Assembly: GCF_002607855.1 (NCBI RefSeq)
Contig: NZ_AWQQ01000148.1
Location: forward strand, 1-35,893
Reading direction: 5' to 3'
From: Desulforamulus profundi
GTDB taxonomy: Bacteria; Bacillota_B; Desulfotomaculia; Desulfotomaculales; Desulfotomaculaceae
Length of the DNA: 35,893 nucleotides
Shown here piece by piece: positions 26,629 to 34,751 of this stretch. The notes beneath the pieces are model-generated. The model was not told the DNA's origin. It did no database searches and saw only the letters and a program-made list of their open reading frames with translations. The stretch's first letter is position 1, and every line of letters begins with the position of its first letter. The position numbers and the translations under genes were made by a program.

Positions 26629-27087
26629 ATGAACGGCCAAATTCTACTTGTTACAGATGGTTCACCTTCTGCCGATGCAGCCGGTAAGACGGCAATTGAA
26701 ATGGCACAATCCATGAAGCTGCCGTTAAGGGCTGTATTCATCCTGGATGAAGGGTGGAGGAATTTGCTTGGAGATGAATGGATCAATACTTCGTCCACTC
26801 GCATGAGATTTTTCCACTGGTTCGAAGATGGCTTAAAAAGTCATGCTGAAACGGTTCTGGCTGAGTTCAGGCAGCAGGTTAATGATAAAGGAATCCCTGT
26901 GGAAACTGAGATTAAAATCGGCAAAACGGAAAAAGTAATTGTAGAATGCACCGTTAACCCGGAAACTTCTCTGCTGGTGCTGCCAAATCCAAATGCTGTC
27001 GCACCGGCGGCCGCTGCCGGACTAAGATTTAACCTCAATTCTCTTTCCCAAAAAGTTAAATGCCCGGTTTTTATCGGCCCAAGATAA
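26629..27087 (+). CDS. Universal stress protein-like (Usp fold), non-canonical
   Basis: A 152-residue protein opening MNGQILLVTDGSPSADAAGK, a classic Usp strand and helix. The C-terminus reads SLLVLPNPNAVAPAAAAGLR, then SQKVKCPVFIGPR. The usual glycine-rich ATP loop is replaced by an Ala/Pro-rich stretch, so nucleotide binding is doubtful. ATG 26629 is chosen for AAAGGGGG 5-7 bases ahead; an in-frame upstream start at 26575 has no such site. A terminator follows. Confidence 0.82.
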   Translation: MNGQILLVTDGSPSADAAGKTAIEMAQSMKLPLRAVFILDEGWRNLLGDEWINTSSTRMRFFHWFEDGLKSHAETVLAEFRQQVNDKGIPVETEIKIGKTEKVIVECTVNPETSLLVLPNPNAVAPAAAAGLRFNLNSLSQKVKCPVFIGPR

Positions 27088-27111
27088 ATGATGACCTAAT
27101 AAGTAACCAAA

Positions 27112-27145
27112 AACAAAGCCACCGATAAAAGGTGGCTAAAAATTT
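27112..27145. terminator. Bidirectional terminator between usp and fapA
   Basis: GCCACC (27118-27123) and GGTGGC (27131-27136) form a stem with A-rich and T-rich flanks, serving both converging genes. The fapA stop lies within it. Confidence 0.8.
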
Positions 27146-28953
27146 CTTATCTGCAGGTTGCCTTCGTCATCCAGTTTGGCAACAATGCTCTTCATTTCTT
27201 TTTCCAGTATCCGGGTCATTTTCCCTACTCGAACCGAGATCCCTTCGTAAGCATGGTCAATTTTTATTTTCTTGTCTTTGGGCACTATGACAAGAGACTT
27301 CGCTCCCGTTAGAGAACCGATTTCTTTAATATAGACATCGTCTGCGGCCTGAATGATGCCTCCGCGGACAATTCCGTCAACCTTAACATTACCGTCCGCA
27401 ACGATGTGGGTATTGAAACAACCACCAGTTACCACAACATCTCCGGAACTTTTAATCACTGAATTCAGAGCAACCTTGATATTTACAACACTTCGCTTAT
27501 TCACCAGACTGTCTACATAATAAAAGAAATTGTTGAGTTCATGCAGGGTGTTTTGAAAATCATTGGCCGTCTGGTATTGAAGAATATTTATACCGCTTAG
27601 CCGGTTTACTACCTTTTGCAGGGTATGCTCGTAGCTGCCCAAGAGCTTTAAATCCAGTTCTTTGAGCTTTTTGCTGATTTTGTCCAGTAAACCGCCCAGA
27701 TGCGTGAATTTCTTCTCGATAAGAAGAATAAGAACATTGCCGAAGATGATCTTGTTATTGGGAGGAAGCTTTTCGACCATTAGATTGGCAGAAATAAACA
27801 AGTCTTCAAGGATTTTCAACAACTCGAGAAGCAAGGGCTTTATCGTATTGCACAGCACAACAAAGCCGCCGCTTACAATTTCGGCATTTATAATATTGCC
27901 CTTGATGGTTACGTCTCCACCGGCCGTAATTTTACACTTGGTTATGATATTGGCCACCGTAATATTGCCGCTGGCACTTACGTTCATATCATCGTCCACA
28001 GAACCCATTACATTGACATCGCCTTTAAAACGAATGTTGCCTGTTTTGACATTTACGTCGCCAGGTATTGTCAGCACGGGTTCGATGGAGAAAATCCAAT
28101 TATTACCGGACTTTCGAACCTTGGGTTGTCCTTCACTGGCGGCCACGGCTTTTAATCCGTCTTCAACAATTTCAACTCCCGGGCCTGCAAGCAGATTAAT
28201 TCTTTTGGGTTCTCTGGCTTTACAAGCCTGGTTGGTAACAGTCATTCCGGGGGTGCCTTCTTGACCGGCCATCTTTCTGGCTAGAGTTTCACCAACGGAC
28301 ACGGAGGTGATTTTGCCAAGTTCTTTGTAATCGATGGTACCAGTGTTATCTTCCAGAGGAGTGGCAGTTTGTCCAAACAGAAGTTCAACCATATCATCAC
28401 TGGACCGACCGGGGGGAAGACCCTTGGCAACCAAGGTCATACCATCCTGGGGGTTCTTTGCCAGGCTGTCAATGGCGCCTGAATCTATGCCATAGATTAC
28501 GCCGCTTTTGTTTAACAGACTAATAAGTGAGTCGGATGTCTCCTTTAATATAACTTCTTTCTTTTGCTTGGCCTTTAAAACGAGGTGAGAAGCAGGTTCA
28601 CAATCTACCAGTTCATAGGTATTGCAATACTCGTTCTTTATTTCAATAAAGGCTGACATTTTATCCGGGGAGATATGAATCTTCACAAAGCCCGGGTCAT
28701 TGTGGCTTAAGGGGACGGTCTCAATCCGATCTTTCTCTGAAACCTCCGAAGTATCAGAGATAGGATTACCGTTCACCAGGATTTGAATCTCCATACAGGG
28801 GGTGATGGTGGCTTTACGACCCCCTTCTTTGGGGTCCTTAACATAAATTTTACCACCGTCAACCCAGGCCACACCCTCGTTATTTGTAACAGGAGAAGGG
28901 TTCTTTATAGCAGGGGTTCGGTTATCATTTTTTTGTTCCACTTTTTGTTCCAT
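27136..28953 (-). CDS. fapA: FapA-family (DUF342) protein
   Basis: A 605-residue cytoplasmic protein. The first part (AWVDGGKIYVKDPKEGGRKA, then NKSGVIYGIDSGAI and VAKGLPPGRSSDD) belongs to the FapA N-terminal domain. The middle is a right-handed beta-helix made of repeats such as GNIRFKGDVNVMGSVDDDMN and SASGNITVANIITKCKITAG. A coiled-coil-like insert (about 385-500, rich in Leu, Lys and Glu) interrupts the helix before it resumes at SSGDVVVTGGCFNTHIVADG. Homologues are flagellar or polar assembly proteins in some bacteria, but the role in Firmicutes is unclear. Confidence 0.88.
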   Translation of the reverse strand: MEQKVEQKNDNRTPAIKNPSPVTNNEGVAWVDGGKIYVKDPKEGGRKATITPCMEIQILVNGNPISDTSEVSEKDRIETVPLSHNDPGFVKIHISPDKMSAFIEIKNEYCNTYELVDCEPASHLVLKAKQKKEVILKETSDSLISLLNKSGVIYGIDSGAIDSLAKNPQDGMTLVAKGLPPGRSSDDMVELLFGQTATPLEDNTGTIDYKELGKITSVSVGETLARKMAGQEGTPGMTVTNQACKAREPKRINLLAGPGVEIVEDGLKAVAASEGQPKVRKSGNNWIFSIEPVLTIPGDVNVKTGNIRFKGDVNVMGSVDDDMNVSASGNITVANIITKCKITAGGDVTIKGNIINAEIVSGGFVVLCNTIKPLLLELLKILEDLFISANLMVEKLPPNNKIIFGNVLILLIEKKFTHLGGLLDKISKKLKELDLKLLGSYEHTLQKVVNRLSGINILQYQTANDFQNTLHELNNFFYYVDSLVNKRSVVNIKVALNSVIKSSGDVVVTGGCFNTHIVADGNVKVDGIVRGGIIQAADDVYIKEIGSLTGAKSLVIVPKDKKIKIDHAYEGISVRVGKMTRILEKEMKSIVAKLDDEGNLQIRNF

Positions 28954-29488
28954 TAGTAAACCCCCTTAGAACATTGTTATTGTGTCGATACCAAAGATTG
29001 TAAAGTGATTAACTGTTATTAATATTTTCGGTAATTTTTACCTTAACTAAATAGGTATTAACACGGAATTGTTTTTTTAATAAATCCATTTGTTAATACA
29101 ACCCTTTTTCTATAAGGTCTGTTAATTTCTCTGATTAACATAAAATACGCTTGTCATTACTTACTTTACCTTAAAAAAATCGTTTATACAAGCGGGTTAG
29201 GGAATATTATACAATACTGTAAATTAATTAGGGAGTGATTGATAATTCACATGTCGTTAAGTCTTTGACTTGACCTCTTAAACATATACTCTCATTAATA
29301 CCGGTTGTCGGCAAAGCAACCGGTATCTTTTGATGATATATGAACTGGCGAAAAAAGGGGGATTTTGTAGGTACGATCGTTGCTGTTTAAGGTAGTGACA
29401 GGGTGAAACTTAATATTCTCTTTACAATGACTTAATCAAAAAAGATACTTTATGGTATACAATGACATGGGGAGGTAGATGTTAAATT
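28954..29488. other. Long AT-rich intergenic region with one strong hairpin
   Basis: No gene seen. ATACCGGTTG (29298-29307) and CAACCGGTAT (29317-29326) form a perfect 10-bp stem with a 9-base loop, followed by CTTTT: a terminator, perhaps for an unannotated small RNA starting near 29210. The remainder carries divergent promoters for fapA and the phosphoesterase, with no clear boxes. Confidence 0.4.
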
Positions 29489-30208
29489 ATGAAAATAGCA
29501 GTGATAGCGGATGTTCACAGCAATTTATTAGGTTTAGAAGCGGTTTTGCAAGATATTGAAAAAAGAGAAATTAATCAAGTATACTGTGCTGGGGATCTGG
29601 TTGGGTACGGCCCCCGGCCTAATGAAGTCATTAAATTGCTCCGCCGGAAGGGCATTTCTACCATCATGGGCAACTATGATGATGCCATTGGCAACATGAG
29701 ACTTATTTGCGGCTGTGATTACAAAGATGAAAATGCTTTGAAGCTGGGCGAGAGATCGGTCCTCTGGACCAAGGATCATACTTCCGAAGAAAACAAAGCC
29801 TGGCTCAGGGAATTGCCCCAGCGCATTGAATTTACCGCCGAAGGGCTCCGCTTTTTGATTATTCACGGCAGCCCCAGGAAGCTTAACGAATATCTCTTTG
29901 AAAACACCCCGGATGAATACCTAAATGAGCTTTTGGCTGAAAATAACTGCGATGTCTTGATTTGCGGGCATACCCACCTGCCCTACCATAAGACTCTGGC
30001 CAATGGCCATGTCATTAACGCAGGCAGTGCCGGCAAGCCCAAGCACGGTAATCCCAACGTGGGATATGCCGTCGTCGATGCGGCAGAGGGGAATTTATCC
30101 GTTGAATTTGTACAGGTTCCTTACGATTTTAAACAAACGGCCAGGGAAATTAAAGAAGTTGGTTTACCCGTTGAATTTGCGGAGATTATTCGAACCGGTA
30201 AAGCCTAA
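29489..30208 (+). CDS. Calcineurin-like metallophosphoesterase (YfcE/MJ0936-like)
   Basis: A 239-residue two-metal phosphoesterase. Ligands are visible in order: Asp8 and His10 (IADVHSN), Asp36 (AGDLVGYGP), Asn62 (GNYDD), His in IIHGSPR, and GHTH near residue 160. The family hydrolyses phosphodiesters or phosphomonoesters such as nucleotides; the substrate is unknown. ATG 29489 has GGGGAGG 9-15 bases ahead. It stands alone and is followed by a terminator. Confidence 0.92.
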   Translation: MKIAVIADVHSNLLGLEAVLQDIEKREINQVYCAGDLVGYGPRPNEVIKLLRRKGISTIMGNYDDAIGNMRLICGCDYKDENALKLGERSVLWTKDHTSEENKAWLRELPQRIEFTAEGLRFLIIHGSPRKLNEYLFENTPDEYLNELLAENNCDVLICGHTHLPYHKTLANGHVINAGSAGKPKHGNPNVGYAVVDAAEGNLSVEFVQVPYDFKQTAREIKEVGLPVEFAEIIRTGKA

Positions 30209-30216
30209 TGCACGGG

Positions 30217-30245
30217 CCAGGGTGGAAACACCCTGGTTTTAGTTT
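30217..30245 (+). terminator. Terminator after the phosphoesterase
   Basis: CCAGGGTG and CACCCTGG form a perfect 8-bp stem capped by GAAA, followed by TTTTAGTTT. Confidence 0.9.
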
Positions 30246-30481
30246 CTCCTATGTTTTACAGTAACGTACAATTTTGCAAAAGATAGATCAAAATAATTTG
30301 ATTTATATCTTAATAGCATCAACATCATTTGATATGATAAACCGTGATCGATCATAAAACCAGGTTGCGGAAGTATTGAGACTTGTTATGGTCTTTATAA
30401 TTTCCGTGATTGCCATGTCAACAATGGCGGGTACCATCTTTTATCTACTATAAATAACATTATAGGAAGGAGGTCTGTCCT

Positions 30482-30628
30482 GTGCTAAAAATGATCAAGG
30501 CTTTGTTGGGAACCGGCAAAAAGGATTGCTGTGCAGTCCAAATTACGGATATCAAAAACGAAGAAAACTCCCAGAATCATTCATGCTGCATGGATCACAA
30601 AACCAAAAAAGATTTAGGGAAAGAATGA
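30482..30628 (+). CDS. Small double-CC protein of an arsenic/thiol locus
   Basis: A 48-residue protein with two vicinal Cys pairs: KKDCCAVQITDI and HSCCMDHKTKKD. Such short CC-containing proteins sit near ArsR regulators and metalloid permeases in anaerobes and may bind metal or metalloid, but the role is unproven. GTG 30482 has AAGGAGGT 7 bases ahead. It lies 16 bases before the C_GCAxxG_C_C gene and upstream of arsR. Confidence 0.6.
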   Translation: MLKMIKALLGTGKKDCCAVQITDIKNEENSQNHSCCMDHKTKKDLGKE

Positions 30629-30643
30629 AGGAAATATAAAGTG

Positions 30644-30986
30644 ATGGGTTACAAGATGAATCGCGTTGAGAAAACTGTATTGTGGTTTAAAGAGGGGTTT
30701 CTTTGTTCCCAGGCAGTTCTTGCCTCCTATGCTCCCCGACTGGGGATGGCGGAGGAAACAGCCTTTAAGATCGCCTGTGCCTTTAAAAGAAAAAACCTAT
30801 GCACTTACACAGGAGTTTGTTACCAGATTTAAAGTCCTAAATGTTTCGATCTTGTGCAGGGATTTGCTCGGTTGTGATATCAGCAATGCAGAAGGACTAA
30901 AAAAAGCCAGGGAAAAGAAACTTTTTTCCATCCTTTGCCCGAAGTTTGTTCAGGATACAGCTGAAATCCTGGAGAAGATAATTTAA
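30644..30986 (+). pseudogene. C_GCAxxG_C_C-family protein with internal deletion
   Basis: The start VEKTVLWFKEGFLCSQAVLA and ETAFKIACAF match the family N-terminus, and a shifted frame gives KEKTYALTQEFVTRFKVLNV, then SILCRDLLGCDISNAEG and LCPKFVQDTAEILEK, the family C-terminus. Everything between, including the eponymous GCAxxG-type loop (normally GGGMGR..GETCGAVTGA.. and about 20 residues after it), is absent, with a frame change at the junction (about 30785). Likely non-functional. Confidence 0.7.
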
Positions 30987-31046
30987 AGTAAAATATTTTC
31001 TATAGAATTCCTTGCATATATCAAAAAATTTTAATAGGATATACCT

Positions 31047-31361
31047 ATGATTAACACAGTAAAAATTTCAAAGGCTTTAAGTGACCCAATCCGCTACAAA
31101 ATCATGCTCATGTTGGCCCAGAGCAAGGAGGGATGTTGTCCGCTCCCCGGTGAGGGCGACCGCCGGCCGGGGTTGTGCAATTGCGAGATCATGGCAGAAC
31201 TGGGCATGATTCAGTCCCGGGTTTCTTATCACATGAAGGAACTGGTGGAGGCAGGATTGGTTACCGAAGAACCCAGGGGTAAATGGAAAATGTATTTTAT
31301 TAACACCAAAGCTTTAAGACAATATATCAAGCAGTTAAATTATGATTTTGCCCTAAAGTAA
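31047..31361 (+). CDS. ArsR/SmtB-family metal-responsive repressor
   Basis: A 104-residue winged-helix regulator. ISKALSDPIRYKIMLMLAQS and MIQSRVSYHMKELVEAGLVT are the dimer and recognition helices. Extra Cys pairs sit between them (GCCPLPGEGDRRPGLCNCEI), the usual place for As(III) or soft-metal ligands. It follows the small CC and C_GCAxxG_C_C genes and precedes an arsM-like fragment, so a metalloid role is likely. Ribosome site weak (AATAGG). Confidence 0.88.
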   Translation: MINTVKISKALSDPIRYKIMLMLAQSKEGCCPLPGEGDRRPGLCNCEIMAELGMIQSRVSYHMKELVEAGLVTEEPRGKWKMYFINTKALRQYIKQLNYDFALK

Positions 31362-31416
31362 TTTTTTACCCCGATGAATCAAGAATAATTGATGTAAATA
31401 GGTGGAACGTACGTTT

Positions 31417-31572
31417 ATGAAAGAAGACATCCGGGAAGCGGTGAAGCAAATATACGCCCGGGCCATCACTCAAAAGAGCAGTTGTTGCGGCAGTGATGGG
31501 ACCGGCTGCTGTGGGGGAGAACCGTTAAGTCAGGCAACAAGTATAATCACAGGAAACTTGTACCAGCAGTGA
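31417..31572 (+). pseudogene. Truncated ArsM-like arsenite methyltransferase N-terminus
   Basis: A 51-residue frame MKEDIREAVKQIYARAITQK, then SSCCGSDGTGCCGGEPLSQA and a stop soon after. The opening helix and double Cys pairs match the N-terminus of ArsM arsenite methyltransferases, but the catalytic SAM-binding part (about 200 residues) is missing and not seen downstream. It follows arsR by 55 bases. Either a relic or a short metal-binding peptide. Confidence 0.55.
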
Positions 31573-31861
31573 AATACCAGGAAGTTTACTAATGAATCCG
31601 CTTTAAATGAGTGTTGCCCCGCCAGCAGTGTTTGTATGAAATTGCATCTGTAATTCTTGGTCTGCTGATCGTCTTTACCAATGGAGAGGAATACTTCTGT
31701 TGACTGAGAGTACAGATTTTCCGCACTCTTAGTCACTCGTTAGAGAAATACTGTATATCTCCTGGCAAAGCATTGTCTGGTACCCGGTTAACTGCTACAA
31801 TAACCCCAAGAATGATACAACGATGTAGACGACAACCATGTAAACCACAAGATCAGGCAAT
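31573..31861. other. Non-coding stretch after the arsM fragment
   Basis: A short frame EIASVILGLLIVFTN (near 31640) looks like one membrane helix of a lost permease. Otherwise nothing recognised. Confidence 0.3.
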
Positions 31862-31912
31862 GAAGCACTGAAACCCGCCTTAGGAAGGGGGATCGGTGCT
31901 TTTGTTTTTTAC
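31862..31912 (+). terminator. Terminator
   Basis: AAGCAC and GTGCTT enclose an inner CCGCCTT/AAGGGGG pairing and are followed by TTTTGTTTTTT. Confidence 0.75.
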
Positions 31913-31935
31913 GAGAATATTGAGGAGGGATTTGC

Positions 31936-31995
31936 ATGAGCAGGGCAGTGGGTTAGTTTTTATACTATTACTTATCATTATAAAAAAGGAGGGAA
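31936..31995 (+). repeat. Degenerate partial copy of the modA 5' end
   Basis: ATG 31936 with GAGGAGGG upstream opens a frame closed by TAG after six codons. The next bases, GGTTAGTTTTTATACTATTA, repeat exactly at modA 32113-32132, inside its signal peptide. One base of difference would open the frame LVFILLLII. It looks like a truncated duplicate of modA, 161 bases upstream of the real one. Confidence 0.55.
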
Positions 31996-32045
31996 GTAAC
32001 AGTTACAAATTAATTAAACAAAAGTAAATAAAAAACAATAATCCA

Positions 32046-32075
32046 TTGACATCGAACAAGTGTTCTAATTAAAAT
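32046..32075 (+). promoter_or_regulatory. modA promoter containing an SOS-like LexA box
   Basis: TTGACA (32046-32051) and TAAAAT (32070-32075) are spaced 18 bases apart. Inside the spacer, CGAACAAGTGTTCT (32053-32066) matches the Gram-positive LexA consensus CGAACRNRYGTTYG except for the last base, like the box at lexA in this window. Confidence 0.6.
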
Positions 32076-32096
32076 AATGGTAAGAGGTGGTTTAAG

Positions 32097-32867
32097 ATGC
32101 GAAGAGTGATTTGGTTAGTTTTTATACTATTATTTGCCATTACCCTTGCGGGCTGCGGTCAGGCAAAGAAAGAAAGGGGTTCTGAACAGGTAACGGTTTC
32201 TGCGGCTAAAGGGCTGACCAAGGCCATGGAAGAAATTCAAGCAGATTACCAAAAAACCCACCCGGATGTGCAAATTCAACTTAATTTTGGCGCTTCCGGT
32301 TCCCTGCGGCAGCAAATTGAACAGGGTGCGCCGGTAGATATTTTTATTTCCGCAGACCGGAAAACCATGGATGAAATTGAGGCAAAGGGTATGATTGATC
32401 AGGCCAGCCGGAAAAATATGGTTGGCGACAGGCTGGTGCTTGTAACAGGAAAGGATGCCGGTATCAAGACCCTGGAGGAACTTGCTTCAGAAAAGGTTAT
32501 AAAGCTGGCCATTGGTGACCCTGCCATTGTGCCTGTAGGTACTTATGCAAAAGAAGCCCTTGAAAACTCGGGGCTCTGGGGTAAGGTTCAATCCAAATTG
32601 CTGCTTGCGAAAGATGTACGGCAGGTGGTTACCTATGTTGCCACCGGCAATGCTGAGGCCGGGATTGCTTACCAATCCGTTGCCCGGACCGAGCCGGGGC
32701 TGAACCTTATAGAAATCCCTGCCAACCTTCACACACCGGTTGTCTTTCCCGGGGCTTTAACCACCAGGGGCAAAGAGAATAAGGAAGCGGCAAGTTTTAT
32801 GGATTACCTTTTATCTCCGGAGGCAACAGGGATTTTCAAGAAACACGGTTTTGTTCCCCTCGAATAA
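32097..32867 (+). CDS. modA: Molybdate ABC transporter substrate-binding lipoprotein
   Basis: A 256-residue lipoprotein. The signal peptide ends with lipobox LAGC (Cys20). The mature part shows VTVSAAKGLTKAMEEIQADY, INFGASG-type sequence (LNFGASGSLRQQIEQGAPVD), GDPAIVPVGTYAKEAL and AGIAYQS, the ModA ligand-binding layout for molybdate/tungstate. ATG 32097 has AGAGGTGG 7 bases ahead. It precedes the fused modBC by 20 bases. Confidence 0.95.
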   Translation: MRRVIWLVFILLFAITLAGCGQAKKERGSEQVTVSAAKGLTKAMEEIQADYQKTHPDVQIQLNFGASGSLRQQIEQGAPVDIFISADRKTMDEIEAKGMIDQASRKNMVGDRLVLVTGKDAGIKTLEELASEKVIKLAIGDPAIVPVGTYAKEALENSGLWGKVQSKLLLAKDVRQVVTYVATGNAEAGIAYQSVARTEPGLNLIEIPANLHTPVVFPGALTTRGKENKEAASFMDYLLSPEATGIFKKHGFVPLE

Positions 32868-32887
32868 TTACCGGGATGGTGAAGCGT

Positions 32888-34513
32888 ATGGAAAATCCCA
32901 TGGTCTGGCAGGCGGTATCCCTTTCCTTAAAAGTAGCCCTAATGGCGCTGGCGAATGTTGTTGTGGTGGGACTTGTTCTGGCCAGGATGATGGCAAGAAG
33001 GCAATTTCCCGGGAAAACGGTACTGGAGGCCTTTTTAACGCTCCCTCTGGTCTTGCCTCCGTCTGTGATCGGTTTTTTGCTGCTGGTACTGCTGGGAAAG
33101 CACGGGCCTATTGGACAGCTGGCGGAGCAGTTATGGCACAGACCCATCCTGTTCACCACTGCGGCAGCGGTAATAGCAGCCACGGTGGTGGCCTTCCCTT
33201 TATTTTACCAATCGGTCAGGGCAGCCTTTGAGGGGGTGGACCCCCGCTATGAGCAGGCTGCCAGAATACTGGGAGCGGGTGAATTTAAGGTGTTTTTCAC
33301 GGTAACCCTGCCACTGGCCTGGCCCGGTGTGCTTGCCGGGCTTGTGATGGCCTTTGCCCGGGCACTGGGGGAATTCGGAGCTACTTTAATGGTGGCCGGG
33401 AATATCCCAGGCGTATCCCAGACCATTCCTCTGGCCATTTATTTTACCGCCGAAGCGGGGGACTATAACACCGCCTCTTTCCTGGTGGTAGTGGTGTCAT
33501 TGGTTTGCCTGTCCATTATGGTATGGCTGAATTGTTGGACCGGCACCGGGTGTCAAAATGGCAGGGGTAGAGGGGGGAAGAGAGTGTTCAGAGCTAGCGT
33601 ATACAAGAAGTTACCTTCCTTTGCAGTTGATATTGATGTACAGGTGGCAAATGAAATCCTGGTGCTGCTGGGACCTTCGGGTTCCGGCAAAACGACCTTT
33701 CTCCAGTGCATTGCCGGCCTGGTAAGACAGGATGGAGGAAAGATTGAACTAAAAGACAGAGTATTGTTTGACAGCGGCAGGGGAATAAATCTCTCCCCCA
33801 GAGAGAGAAGGGTAGGCTACGTATTTCAGGACTATTTGCTCTTTCCTCATATGACGATATGGAAAAACGTGCTGTATGGCTGCAGGGGAAAGAAACAGGC
33901 ATGTTGGGATAAGGCACAGAAAGTGCTTGAGATGGTAGGGATTGCCCATTTAAAAGACAGGTTTCCCGGTCAAATTTCTGGGGGTGAGAAGCAGCGGGCA
34001 GCACTGGCCAGGGCGCTCATGGCCGAGCCGGAAATACTCCTGTTGGATGAACCGCTGTCGGCCCTGGACCCGCTGACCAGGTACAGGCTGCAGAAAGAAC
34101 TTATTGACCTGCACGAGAAGATGAACATTCCCTTTATCCTGGTAACACACGATGTGCGGGAAGCACATCTCCTGGGGCACAGGGTTATTACTTTAGAAAA
34201 AGGTAGGATTACGGACATAAGGCCGGGAAGAGGTATGTCTGTTGTAAAACCCGTAGAAAAAAGACCGGGCTGCTTTCAAGTCTCCATCAAAGAAGTTCAG
34301 GAGCAGCGTCTTGGACTAACAGCCCAGCAAGTTTTAATACCGTTCTTAGACCGGGGCCATTTTGCTTCATTAGAAATAACCTGCCACCACGTTCCACCCT
34401 GGTTAAAAAACGAACTGGCAGAAAGGAAGCTGTCCTGCCAAGTTGATCGGATTGATGAGGAAAGAATGAAAATATTGATTATCAGGGAGCAACTACTATG
34501 TGGAGAAGACTAA
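32888..34513 (+). CDS. modBC: Fused molybdate ABC transporter permease-ATPase (ModB-ModC)
   Basis: A single 541-residue protein. The first about 220 residues are the ModB permease (LTLPLVLPPSVIGFLLLVLL; EQAARILGAGEFKVFFTVTL, the EAA loop; ARALGEFGATLMVAGNIPG). After a short Gly/Arg-rich linker comes the ModC ATPase: Walker A GPSGSGKT, signature ISGGEKQR, Walker B EILLLDEP, and THDVREAH. About 110 residues follow the ATPase, in the place of the usual molybdate-binding MOP domain but without clear MOP motifs. ATG 32888 is preferred (GGTGAAG ahead) over 32876. Confidence 0.93.
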   Translation: MENPMVWQAVSLSLKVALMALANVVVVGLVLARMMARRQFPGKTVLEAFLTLPLVLPPSVIGFLLLVLLGKHGPIGQLAEQLWHRPILFTTAAAVIAATVVAFPLFYQSVRAAFEGVDPRYEQAARILGAGEFKVFFTVTLPLAWPGVLAGLVMAFARALGEFGATLMVAGNIPGVSQTIPLAIYFTAEAGDYNTASFLVVVVSLVCLSIMVWLNCWTGTGCQNGRGRGGKRVFRASVYKKLPSFAVDIDVQVANEILVLLGPSGSGKTTFLQCIAGLVRQDGGKIELKDRVLFDSGRGINLSPRERRVGYVFQDYLLFPHMTIWKNVLYGCRGKKQACWDKAQKVLEMVGIAHLKDRFPGQISGGEKQRAALARALMAEPEILLLDEPLSALDPLTRYRLQKELIDLHEKMNIPFILVTHDVREAHLLGHRVITLEKGRITDIRPGRGMSVVKPVEKRPGCFQVSIKEVQEQRLGLTAQQVLIPFLDRGHFASLEITCHHVPPWLKNELAERKLSCQVDRIDEERMKILIIREQLLCGED

Positions 34514-34520
34514 GAAATTA

Positions 34521-34550
34521 GAGCCGGGCAACTGCTCCGGTTCTTTTCTT
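34521..34550 (+). terminator. Terminator after modBC
   Basis: GAGCCGG (34521-34527) and CCGGTTC (34537-34543) pair, with one G-U, and TTTTCTT follows. Confidence 0.75.
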
Positions 34551-34606
34551 AGGGTCCGGTAGAAACCCTTGCTAAAATTGCCTCTGCCAAGCTTTTGAAA
34601 TTTTGC

Positions 34607-34740
34607 TATAATAATAGAGCGGAAAGTTTATTTGCTTGCATGTCTCGGGTTGAACCTTTAACAGGTTGGCAACGGATATTTGACTATTAGGGGGGTAGTC
34701 AGCTTTTAGCTGTCTGCCCTCCTTTAGTTTTAAACAATGG
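34607..34740 (+). ncRNA. Leader RNA with attenuator hairpin before yitT
   Basis: A TATAAT -10 is at 34607-34612. The roughly 115-base leader contains AACCT/AGGTT and ends in a long stem: GGGGGG-TAG-T-CAGCT (34690-34704) against AGCTG-T-CTG-CCCTCC (34708-34722), followed by TTTAGTTTT. The terminator sits 21 bases before the yitT start, so it looks like an attenuator or riboswitch expression platform. No known riboswitch class recognised. Confidence 0.5.
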
Positions 34741-34751
34741 GGAAGGTTTTA

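Noticed and set aside
27662..28264. 200-codon plus-strand frame inside fapA
   Set aside because: Antisense shadow of the repetitive beta-helix; no ribosome site.
30388..30453. 21-residue hydrophobic frame MVFIISVIAMSTMAGTIFYL before the CC protein
   Set aside because: It looks like a membrane peptide, but neither the ATG nor the in-frame TTG at 30376 has a convincing ribosome site.
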